From Betaproteobacteria bacterium (GTDB taxonomy: Bacteria > Pseudomonadota > Gammaproteobacteria > Burkholderiales > Ga0077523): a DNA stretch of 64,000 nt. Numbering within the stretch: position 1 is the first letter of the stretch; every line of letters begins with the position of its first letter. Shown here one piece after another: positions 46,037-54,486 of this stretch. Position numbers and translations under genes: made by a program. Under the pieces are notes generated by a model, which saw only the letters and a list, made by a program, of their open reading frames with translations, searched no databases and had not been told where the DNA came from. Location of the stretch: the NCBI GenBank assembly GCA_016713305.1, contig JADJPK010000014.1, forward strand, positions 62,001 to 126,000, in the 5' to 3' direction.

Positions 46037-48977
46037 ATGAACAGCGCTACCGACCATCGGGCCTTCGCGGGCGGTACGCTGTCCAAGCTCTCCGCCCCGA
46101 GGGTGCTCGATGCGGTTCCACGCCCCCGCCCGTGCGACGTCTTGAATGCGTTCGCCGATCGTGCCGCGGTGTGGGTGGAAGGTCCGGCCGGCGCGGGCAA
46201 GACGACGGTGGTGGCCGAAGCCATAGGCCGGCGGGGCGCGCCGTCGTTCTGGTATCACGTGGATGAGGCCGACCGTGATCCGTCTTCTTTCATCGCCTAC
46301 CTGCTGCAGCTCTCGGCGTCGCCGCACGACGAGCAGTCGGGTTTCGGCTATCTCACCCCCGATCACCTGGCAGATCTCCAGGGATTCGGCAGGCGGTTCT
46401 TTCGTGAGTTCTTCCGGCGTCTTCCCGCGGGGTCGGTGCTGGTGCTGGATAACTGCCATCGTGCGGAAAGTGACGGCTTTCACACCCTGATACGCGTTGC
46501 CTGCGAGGAGATACCCCCAGGCAAGCAGGTGATCCTCGCCAGCCGGCACCATGTGCCGGCCGGTTTCGCAAAGCTTCGGCTCAATCGGCACATCGGGCTT
46601 GTTTCTGCAGAAGACCTGCGGCTCGATCTGTCCGAGACACGCGCGCTGGCCGACGCGGCGGGCAGCAGGCAATCGGTCGACGCACTGCAGCACACGTGCG
46701 ACGGCTGGGTGGCGGGTGTCGTCCTCTTGCTCCATCGCGAGGGCGTACCGGGAACTGCTGACGAACTTCTGGACCTGTCGACCCGGGAGGCGTTGTTCGA
46801 CTACTTTGCCGGCGAGATCCTGGCGGCACGCCGGGCCAGGGCCGGAGACTTCCTTCTCCGGACGGCGGTGCTGCCGATCATGACGCCGGAACTGGCCCGC
46901 GCCGTCACCGGAAATCCCGACGCCGCGAGGGAACTCGAAAGGCTGCATCGGCGCCATGCGTTCACGAGCCGCCGTGAAGGGGAATCTCCCGTCTACGCCT
47001 ACCACGACCTGTTCCGGGCCTTTCTCCTCGAACATCTGGAAAAGACGACCGAGGCGCGGGATCTCCACGATTTGCGCATCGTCGCCGCCCGTGCGCTCGA
47101 AGCGGCGGGGCAGTCCGGCGACGCACTCGAGATCTACCGGCAGGCAGGCGACGAGGCATCGATCGGCAGGCTGGTCCGGGAACGCGCCCAGGGGCTCGTC
47201 GACGCAGGACGACTGCAGACGCTGGACCGCTGGTTGTCCTGGCTGAGCCCGGAACGCATCCGGGAGGACCCGTGGCTGCTGCTTTTCCAGGGCATCGCCG
47301 CAGGACTCACGGATCCGGTCCGGGCGAGGGTTTGTTGCGAGCAGGCCTACGAGGCATTCGTGGCGAACGGGGGATGCCAAGGCCAGTTCGCCGCGGCGTT
47401 CTCCGTCATGGAGGTGATGCTGGTCATCAGCGAGACGTTCAAGGAGTGGGATCGCTGGATCGAGACCATGGAAGCCTTGCTCGAGTCCCGTCCGCCGGAG
47501 AATCCGGCGCGTGCGGTCCGGGCGTGGTACGGATTCCTCTACATGTGCCTCTACCGGCGTCCGGACCATCGACTGCTGGGATCGGCGCGGCAGAAGCTGG
47601 AGCACGCCCTGTTTTCCGGAACGCTGCCCTCGGCGCAGGCGATCCAGGCCGCAACGGGATTGCTGGCGTACGCGCATTTCTCGAGCGACGAGCCGCTTGC
47701 CGCCCGCGCGCTTCCGGAACTGCGCCGGCTGCTCGACTCCGAACATCTCGCGGTGTTCTCGAGAGTGTGGGGTTCCGTCTGGATCGCGGTGTATCACTTC
47801 TTCGATGCGCGCTACCAGACGTCGCTCGAGTGGGCGACCGTGGCGCGCGATCTCGCGCGCAACAGCGGGCTTTCGAACGTGAGCCAGATCATGTCTTGCT
47901 ACCGGCTGCAGTCGCTGGGCAACCTCGGACGCGCGGCGGAAGCACTGCAGGAGATCGAATCGATCCGCCGGGAGATCGAGGCGGGCGGGCTGTATCCGCG
48001 CGCGTACTTCCGCGCCGTCACCGGGATCAATCTGTATTTCGACGGACGATACGAGGCGGCCATCGAGGCAGGAGCGGAGTGTCTGCAAAGGTGGCGCGAC
48101 AACGGCTTTCTCATCGCGGAGTATGCGTGGACGGCCCTCCAGGCGCTCTACCTCGTCGCTGCCGGACGAACGGACGAGGCGATGGACCTCGTCTGCTTCG
48201 TCGAACGCGGTCTGGCCGGCACCCTGTGCAACTACCTGGATCCGATGCTGCTCATTCTTCGCAGCCATCACTGCCTGCAACGGGGCGACATCGCGGGCGC
48301 ATCCTCGCATCTGACGGCCGCGCTTACGATGTCCCGCAATCGCAAGAGGGCGGCTGCGCTCAGCTGGGCGCGGGCGCTGTTGCCGACGCCGCGCGCGGTC
48401 CGAGGGAATCGAACCGGAGGTGGTTCGCAAGCTGGTCCGGGAATGGGCGATCAGGCCTCCGGTGGACGCCGGACCACGGAGTGGCCCTGGCCCGTGACCG
48501 TGGAACTGGGGGAGGTTTCCGGCTGCAGATCCAGGGCAGTGCACCGCCCGAGAAGCGGAAGGTGTCCCGGCGGCTCGTCGCATTGCTGGGCCTGCTGGCC
48601 GTGGCCGGAGAGAAGGGGCTCGCCACGACAAGGATTGCGGATCTGCTGTGGCCGGATTCGGACGGCGATCTGGCGCTCGGCAATGCCCGGACCGCCATGA
48701 GCCGGTTGCGGGACTGGTTGCAGGACGACGATGCCGTGGAAGTGCGCGACGGCATGGTCCGTCTGAACCCGGCGCTGTGGCCGACGTCGCCGCCTTGCAG
48801 GAAGCGGGCGGGCGCGGGCAGGGCGAGCGGGTCCGACGCCTTTACGGGGGCGAGCGGTTGCCCGGCATCGACATGCCCTGGGCCGAAGAGGCCCGCATCC
48901 GGCTGCGGAATCTGGCGGTGCGATACCTCGCGGTCCCGAAATCCCACGCCGATGAGATGTCCGCACCTCCCTCGTAA
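46037..48977 (+). CDS. MalT-like ATPase transcriptional regulator with C-terminal BTAD/SARP-like domain, frameshifted 3' part
   Basis: Begins MNSATDHRAF at 46037. A STAND-type ATPase has Walker A GPAGAGKTT (residues 49-57), Walker B SVLVLDNCHR and the MalT-like segment CDGWVAGVVLLLHREG, followed by an intact TPR-like helical region to about residue 780. From 48375 the protein changes frame at least four times: PEVVRKLVREWAIRPP, then WPVTVELG, then GGFRLQIQGSAPPEKRKVSR and IADLLWPDSDGDLALGNA, then DVAALQEAGGRGQGE with a stop at 48977. The assembled tail is a winged-helix/BTAD transcription-activator domain, not a LuxR helix-turn-helix. It lies upstream of a PQQ dehydrogenase that it might control (inference). 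Confidence 0.8.
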
Positions 48978-49069
48978 TCCGTAACGGATCCGAAGCGCCT
49001 GCCGGGCGATGTTTCGAGCGGATACGGATGTTCCGTGTCCCATTCCGAAACGATCGAGGGAGGCAGAAC

Positions 49070-49531
49070 ATGAAACTTCAAGCTTCGAGGATCCACCTGG
49101 CGTGCATCGCCGTTTCCGGTGTCATCGGTGCGGGCGAAGTCTTGGCAGAACCGCAACCGCTCACCGTCAAGTGCGTGAGAAAGGTCGAACGCTTCGAGCC
49201 CTTGTACAAGAACGACACCACCGGGCGGCTGGCCTATCTGTCCACGGCTGCCTGCAACTACAGGGAATCGGTAGGATCTGGCCTGTTCAATGACGTGCGT
49301 TCGGCGGCCACGGGATTCACCGACCTCACCCAGGGTCGGGGCGAGACGCGCGGAATCACTGCGGCGAGCAAGGGCGGAGACGACTACCGCGTCGAATGGC
49401 TGGGTCGCTGCTATTCCACGGGGCGGAGCGGTGGCAACGACCTGATCCGCTGCACCGGCGTGTGGTCCTTCATCGAGGGCAGCGGTACCGGGCGGTTCTC
49501 CAATCTTCGCGGGGGAGGTCAGTGGCCATGA
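49070..49531 (+). CDS. Small exported protein of unknown function
   Basis: A 153-residue protein starting at 49070 after a strong GAGGGAGG site. A signal peptide ends at VLAEP. The mature part has four Cys (VKCVRKVERF, AACNYRESV, GRCYSTGR, IRCTGVW), which could form two disulfides, and a Gly-rich end SFIEGSGTGRFSNLRGGG. The last motif is typical of small beta-barrels of the dirigent/allene-oxide-cyclase type ('GTG.F..l.G.G'). A frameshift at the very end cannot be excluded, because another frame stays open beyond the stop. No family is certain. Confidence 0.65.
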   Translation: MKLQASRIHLACIAVSGVIGAGEVLAEPQPLTVKCVRKVERFEPLYKNDTTGRLAYLSTAACNYRESVGSGLFNDVRSAATGFTDLTQGRGETRGITAASKGGDDYRVEWLGRCYSTGRSGGNDLIRCTGVWSFIEGSGTGRFSNLRGGGQWP

Positions 49532-49773
49532 GATGACCGCCGATGGAGGGCTGGATACCGAGGCGTCGGACTCTACGGGCGCTGACGGTCGCCGAACCGC
49601 CCTCGCCCTCTCGTCGATCCGCCCGATGGTTCGACGAGAGGGTGGCACAGGGCGGCAACGATTTGGTGGACCCTTGTTCGGTGCGGATCTCGAGAACAAT
49701 GGGAAGGGCGAGCCGGGAACGCTGCCCTTGCCGTAACATCCCGGACCTGATCACGAGAACCTGGGGAGGGAGC

Positions 49774-51442
49774 ATGAGCGGTTTCGGCCTACGCGTACTG
49801 TCGATAGGAATCGGGGGCGCGCTGATCGCGGCCTGGGCCGTCTCTAGCCAGGCCCAGTCGCCAGGATACGAACAGCCGGACGACTGGCCCCAGTACCACC
49901 GCACCTACAACGCGTGGCGCTACAGTCCGCTGGACCGCATCAATCGTCAGAACGTCGGCCGGCTCAAGGTGGCGTGGATCCACCAGCCTGGCGACATCAC
50001 GCACGGCATCCAGGCCACTCCGATCGTTCTCGATGGCATCGTGTACTACACATCCGCCTTCAACGTGGCGCACGCCGTCGAGGGCGCCACGGGCCGGCAG
50101 ATCTGGAAGTACAAGCCCAAGCTCGATTCGGCCGTCACTCAGGCGGTGTTCCCTGCCTGGAACCGCGGCATCGCCATCGCGCACGGGCGCGTCTACATGG
50201 GCACGGTGGACGGCCGGGGGATCGCCCTGGATCAGAAGACCGGGCAGGAACTCTGGTCGGTCCAGCTCACCCCCTTCAAGGGATGCCACGGCTGCAACTT
50301 CACTTCGCCACCCGTGGTGGCCGGAGACATTCTCACCTTCGGCCCCACCGGCGGGGATCTCGCGACGCGCGGTCAGATCTACGGCGTGAAGGCGGCCACG
50401 GGAGAACTCGCCTGGACCTTCGACACCATCAAGGACGATCCGGGTAGCTGGCCGGGCGAAACCGGCAAGTTCGGCGGCGGCGGCGCGTGGATGCCGGGCA
50501 CCTACGATCCCACGACCGACAGCGTGATCTACGGCACGGGCAACGCCGCACCTTGGGCGCCCGAGGACCGTCCCGGCGACAACCTCTACACGGCCAGCGT
50601 CATCAGTCTCGATCCGAAGAACGGGACGCTCAAGTGGCACCGGCAGGAGATTCCGCACGACGCCTGGGATTTCGATGCCGCTTACGAGGCCGTGCTCATT
50701 CAGCGCGACGGCCGCGACTATCTGGTCCACATGAACAAGGGCGGGTTCGTGTTCGTGATGGACAAGCACGACGGGGCGCTGGAGAACGTGTGGCGATTCG
50801 CCCGGCACATCACCTGGGTGGACGACATCCATCCCAAAGACGGGCGAACTGATCGGGCGCCACGAGCACCGTCCTGGCGAGAACTTCGTGCAGTGTCCGG
50901 CCACGAGCGGCGCACGTCAGTGGAATGCGGGCGCCTTCAGCCCGAAGACGCAACTGTGGTACGTGAACGGCATGGAGTCGTGCATCTCGTGGACGACCAC
51001 GAAGATCGCCGATCCGGGCAAGCTTCCGCTCGCGCAGAATTACTCGTCCATCAAGGACGTCAAGCGGGTGCCGCCGCCGGGCGAGGCTCCCAGTGCACGG
51101 TTGGATGCCCGCGATCCCATCACCGGCGCGGTGAAGTGGAGCGTCCCGTACAAGGTTCCGGCCTACGCGGGGGTGCTGGCCACGGCCGGAGACCTGATCT
51201 TCAATCAGGACGGCGAGGGGATCGTCCGTGCACACGATGCCGAGACCGGCAGCGTGCTGTGGGACTTCCGCACGGGCTCCGGCTCGCGGGGCGGTATCGT
51301 GAGTTACTCGGCCGGCGGCAAGCAGTACATCCTCGTTCCCAGCGGTTTCGGTGGTTATGCCGCCATCTCCGGTCCGCAGTGGTTCCCCGAACTTGGCAAG
51401 GTGAACGGCGGCGCGGCGATGATCGCCTTCACCGTGGAATGA
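49774..51442 (+). CDS. PQQ-dependent dehydrogenase (quinoprotein), one frameshift
   Basis: The start at 49774 follows a GGGGAGGGAGC site and a signal peptide (IGGALIAAWAVSSQAQ). The eight-bladed propeller shows DDWPQYHRTYNAWRYSPLD, the blade motifs ATGRQIWKYKPKLDS and KTGQELWSVQL, the Cys pair CHGC, GGGGAWMPGTYDP, GTGNAAPWAPEDRPGDNLYT in two parts, and IPHDAWDFDA with the catalytic Asp region. An extra base near 50839 (in CCCAAAG) breaks the frame. The continuation TGELIGRHEHRPGENFVQCP runs to the stop at 51442. No CxxCH haem motif is present, so it is not a quinohaemoprotein. Electrons probably go to the next gene's cytochrome. Confidence 0.87.
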
Positions 51443-51789
51443 AGGCGAGACGGCACGGACTGCTGGCCCTTTGGCTCGCGGGGTGGGCGGCTGCGGGCGT
51501 TGCCGAGGAACCGCCCGACCTTCTGGCGCCTGAACGAGTGGAGAAAGGCAGGACGCTCTTCAGCGAATCCTGCAGCTATTGCCATGGGGAAGAAGGGATA
51601 GGCGGCGAAAGCGGTGCGCCGTCGCTGCAAGGCCGCAAGGATCTGACCGCTGCCGAGCTCTTCGAGACGATATCGAAAGGGCGCATCAACGGCATGAACA
51701 TCATGCCGGCCTGGGGGGACGCCCTGACCGACGAGCAGCGCTGGACGCTCGTGGGATTCATCCGATCGATGCTGCATCGCGGCCGCTAG
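51439..51789 (+). CDS. Monohaem c-type cytochrome
   Basis: A 116-residue periplasmic cytochrome with a signal peptide (LLALWLAGWAAAGVAEE), haem motif CSYCH (Cys45, Cys48, His49) and the axial Met89 in NIMPAWGD, a class-I fold. Its ATG overlaps the stop of the PQQ dehydrogenase gene (ATGA), so the two are translationally coupled and it is the obvious electron acceptor of that enzyme. The frame is intact. Confidence 0.93.
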   Translation: MKARRHGLLALWLAGWAAAGVAEEPPDLLAPERVEKGRTLFSESCSYCHGEEGIGGESGAPSLQGRKDLTAAELFETISKGRINGMNIMPAWGDALTDEQRWTLVGFIRSMLHRGR

Positions 51790-51975
51790 CCGGATTCCCG
51801 GCGGAACGAGGGCTGGCGGCCTCTGCAGACCCCGTGTCCGCCGCCTCCGGCCGGCGCCCGGGTTGTCATCCTGAAATGCAGCCCCAATTCCTGCAGCGGG
51901 CGGCGGCTCTGCCCTGACTCGGGCATCTCCTTCCCCGGACCCAGACCGTTCGACCCGCTGAAATGCACGCGGGGC

Positions 51976-52040
51976 TTGCCCTCCTCGTGATGCAGTGCGA
52001 CAATACTTAGAGCAAGTCTAAACATTGCGCCAATGCATTG
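51976..52040 (+). promoter_or_regulatory. Candidate ahpC promoter with inverted repeats
   Basis: A possible -35 TTGCCC (51976-51981) and -10 GACAAT (51999-52004) are spaced by 17 bases. Directly downstream lies the inverted repeat TTAGA (52007-52011) / TCTAA (52017-52021) and then the palindrome CAATGCATTG (52031-52040). They sit 45-80 bases before the ahpC start, where a peroxide regulator could act. The match to the OxyR consensus is poor, so the regulator is unknown. Confidence 0.35.
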
Positions 52041-52084
52041 AGTGCAGGATGATTTTTTCTTTTCAAACGCCAAAGGACCGATAG

Positions 52085-52648
52085 ATGTCGATCATCAACA
52101 CCACCGTTCAGCCGTTCAAAGCCAACGCCTTCCACAATGGCAAGTTCATCACCGTCAGCGACGAGGACCTGAAGGGCAAGTGGTCCGTGCTGATCTTCAT
52201 GCCGGCTGCCTTCACGTTCAACTGCCCCACCGAAGTCGAAGACGCGGCAGAGAGCTACGCCGAATTCCAGAAAGCCGGTGCCGAGGTCTACATCGTCACG
52301 ACCGACACCCAGTTCTCGCACAAGGTGTGGCACGAGACGTCCCCTGCCGTGGGCAAGGCGAAGTTTCCCCTGGTCGGAGACCCGACTCACCAGCTCACAC
52401 GCGCATTCGACGTGCACATCGACGAAGAAGGTCTGGCGCTGCGTGGCACGTTCATCATCAATCCGGAAGGCGTGATCAAGACGGCGGAGATTCACGACAA
52501 CGCGATCGCCCGTGACGTGAGCGAGACGCTGCGCAAGCTGAAGGCCGCCCAGTTCGTCGCCAACAACCCCGGCCAGGTCTGCCCGGCCAAGTGGAAGGAA
52601 GGCGCCAAGACGCTGACGCCGTCCCTGGACCTCGTCGGCAAGATCTGA
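52085..52648 (+). CDS. ahpC: Alkyl hydroperoxide reductase subunit C (peroxiredoxin)
   Basis: A 187-residue typical 2-Cys peroxiredoxin that reduces H2O2 and organic peroxides. The peroxidatic Cys47 lies in FTFNCPTEVED and the resolving Cys166 in GQVCPAKW. MSIINTTVQPFKANAFHNG, WSVLIFMPAAFTF and RGTFIINPEGVIKT match E. coli AhpC closely, and the length is identical to the family's 187. It starts after an AAAGGA site and is followed by its reductase ahpF. Confidence 0.98.
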   Translation: MSIINTTVQPFKANAFHNGKFITVSDEDLKGKWSVLIFMPAAFTFNCPTEVEDAAESYAEFQKAGAEVYIVTTDTQFSHKVWHETSPAVGKAKFPLVGDPTHQLTRAFDVHIDEEGLALRGTFIINPEGVIKTAEIHDNAIARDVSETLRKLKAAQFVANNPGQVCPAKWKEGAKTLTPSLDLVGKI

Positions 52649-52659
52649 CGCTGTCCGAG

Positions 52660-52707
52660 GGGCGCGGCGAACCCCGGCCGGGAAGATCCGGCAGGGGCGC
52701 CGCGCCC
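52660..52707 (+). promoter_or_regulatory. Strong hairpin between ahpC and ahpF
   Basis: Arms GGGCGCGGCG (52660-52669) and CGCCGCGCCC (52698-52707) pair perfectly over 10 bp. Inside, CCCC (52672-52675) can pair with GGGG (52694-52697) and CCGG with CCGG, giving a compound stem. There is no U-tract, so it is more likely a processing or 3'-stabilising element, or a partial attenuator that lowers ahpF expression relative to ahpC, than a full terminator. Confidence 0.55.
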
Positions 52708-52785
52708 GGTTCGGCCAGGCCTCGCGAGCTTGGCCGGCGGCGCTGCAAGCCATTTTCTGAACTCACTGGAACGTGGAACCCCATC

Positions 52786-54357
52786 GTGCTGGATGACAGT
52801 CTCAAGGCCCAACTGCAGGCCTATCTCGAAAAGCTGCAGGTTCCGATCGAGCTGACGGCAACGCTGGACGGCAGCGCCGCCTCGGGCGACCTGCGTGCGC
52901 TCCTGTCGGACATCGCCGGCCTGTCCGACAAGATCACGGTCGGAGAGTCCGTCTCGGCCGGTGTGCGCAGTCCCTCGTTCACGATCAACCGGAAGGGCGG
53001 CGAGCTCTCGATGCGCTTCGCGGCGATTCCGCTGGGCCACGAGTTCACTTCCCTGGTGCTGGCGCTGCTGTGGGCGGGCGGACATCCACCGCGGGTGTCG
53101 GACGAGACGGTGGCGCAGATCAAGGCACTGGAAGGCGACTTCGACTTCGAAGTCTTCATGTCGCTGACGTGCCACAACTGCCCCGACGTCGTGCAGGCGC
53201 TCAACCTGATGGCGGTGCTCAATCCGCGCGTCAAGGTCGTCACCATCGACGGCGGACTGTTCCAGAAGGAAGTCGAGGAGCGGCAGGTCATGGCCGTTCC
53301 GATGGTGTTCCTCAATGGCACGCTGTTCGGATCGGGGCGCATGACGCTGGAGGAGATTCTCGCCAAGGTCGACACGGGCGCCGCCCGGCGGGACGCGGAG
53401 CGGCTCGGCGCCAAGGAACCGTTCGACGTTCTCGTGGTGGGCGGTGGACCCGCCGGGTCGGCCGCGGCCATCTACGCGGCTCGCAAGGGGATCCGCGTCG
53501 GTATCGTCGCGGAGCGTTTCGGCGGCCAGCTCATGGACACGCTGGGCATCGAGAACTTCGTCTCGGTCAAGGAAACGGAAGGTCCCAAACTCACGGCCGC
53601 GCTCGAAGAGCACGTGAAGACCTACGACGTCGACGTCATGGCGATGCAGCGGGTGGAGAAGCTGGTGCCCGCGGCCGAACCCGGCGGCCTGGCAGAGGTG
53701 CAGCTTGCCAACGGCGCCCGGCTGAAAGCGCGGGCGGTGGTGCTGGCCACGGGCGCGCGCTGGCGCGAGATGAACGTCCCCGGCGAACGCGAGTACCGCA
53801 ACAAGGGCGTGGCTTACTGCCCGCACTGCGACGGACCGCTGTTCAAGGGCAAGCGCGTGGCGGTCATCGGTGGTGGCAATTCAGGGGTCGAGGCGGCCAT
53901 CGATCTGGCCGGCATCGTCCGTCACGTGACGCTTCTCGAGTTCGACAAGCAGCTGCGTGCCGATGCGGTGCTGCAACGCAAGCTCGCGAGTCTGCCGAAC
54001 GTGAGCGTCGTATTGAATGCCCAGACGACCGAAGTCACCGGCGGGGCCGACGGCAAGGTCAACGGCCTGAAGTACGCCGACCGGGCTACGGGTGTCTCCG
54101 TCGGCGTGGAGCTGGAAGGGATCTTCGTGCAGATCGGTCTCGTGCCGAACACCGAGTGGCTGAAGGGCACGCTGGAACTCACGCGGTACGGCGAGATCCC
54201 GGTCGATGCGCGCTGCGAGACGGCCACGCCCGGAGTGTTCGCTGCGGGCGACGTGACGACGGTTCCGTACAAGCAGATCGTCATCGCCATGGGGGAGGGG
54301 GCCAAGGCGGCGATCTCCGCCTTCGATCACCTGATCCGGACCTCCGCCCCGGCGTGA
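52786..54357 (+). CDS. ahpF: Alkyl hydroperoxide reductase subunit F
   Basis: A 523-residue flavoprotein that passes electrons from NADH to AhpC. GTG 52786 matches the family N-terminus (LDDSLKAQLQAYLEKL). Redox centres are present: Cys129/Cys132 (TCHNC) in the N-terminal thioredoxin-like domain and Cys345/Cys348 (YCPHC) in the thioredoxin-reductase-like domain. FAD/NAD motifs are VVGGGPAGSAAA and VIGGGNSGVEAA, with GVFAAGDVTTVPYKQIVIA near the end. It lies 137 bases after ahpC, separated by a stable hairpin. The frame and length are complete. Confidence 0.97.
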   Translation: MLDDSLKAQLQAYLEKLQVPIELTATLDGSAASGDLRALLSDIAGLSDKITVGESVSAGVRSPSFTINRKGGELSMRFAAIPLGHEFTSLVLALLWAGGHPPRVSDETVAQIKALEGDFDFEVFMSLTCHNCPDVVQALNLMAVLNPRVKVVTIDGGLFQKEVEERQVMAVPMVFLNGTLFGSGRMTLEEILAKVDTGAARRDAERLGAKEPFDVLVVGGGPAGSAAAIYAARKGIRVGIVAERFGGQLMDTLGIENFVSVKETEGPKLTAALEEHVKTYDVDVMAMQRVEKLVPAAEPGGLAEVQLANGARLKARAVVLATGARWREMNVPGEREYRNKGVAYCPHCDGPLFKGKRVAVIGGGNSGVEAAIDLAGIVRHVTLLEFDKQLRADAVLQRKLASLPNVSVVLNAQTTEVTGGADGKVNGLKYADRATGVSVGVELEGIFVQIGLVPNTEWLKGTLELTRYGEIPVDARCETATPGVFAAGDVTTVPYKQIVIAMGEGAKAAISAFDHLIRTSAPA

Positions 54358-54411
54358 TCCTGGAAGCCTCGGGGGCGCTGCAGCGCGCGGTCCGTCGGGC
54401 CGCGTGGCGAA

Positions 54412-54462
54412 TGGAGTGCCGCCCGGGCGGCCCGGTGAGTGGAGTGCCGCCCAGCGCGGCAC
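54412..54462. repeat. 13-base direct repeat and hairpin between ahpF and glsA
   Basis: TGGAGTGCCGCCC occurs at 54412-54424 and 54440-54452. The second copy overlaps a perfect 7-bp hairpin GTGCCGC / GCGGCAC (54444-54450 and 54456-54462, CCAGC loop). It lies between convergent genes and may help terminate both, though no U-tract follows. Confidence 0.45.
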
Positions 54463-54486
54463 GTGCCGTGTCCTCCCGCGTAGTGC

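Noticed and set aside
45947..48631. About 890-codon minus-strand open frame opposite the MalT-like gene
   Set aside because: It has shadow-type composition and no start context. The plus strand has Walker A/B and TPR-like character.
51439..51789. Apparent fusion of the PQQ dehydrogenase and cytochrome c into one frame
   Set aside because: The fusion arises only because a base near 50839 shifts the dehydrogenase frame. With it corrected, the dehydrogenase stops at 51442 and the cytochrome has its own signal peptide.
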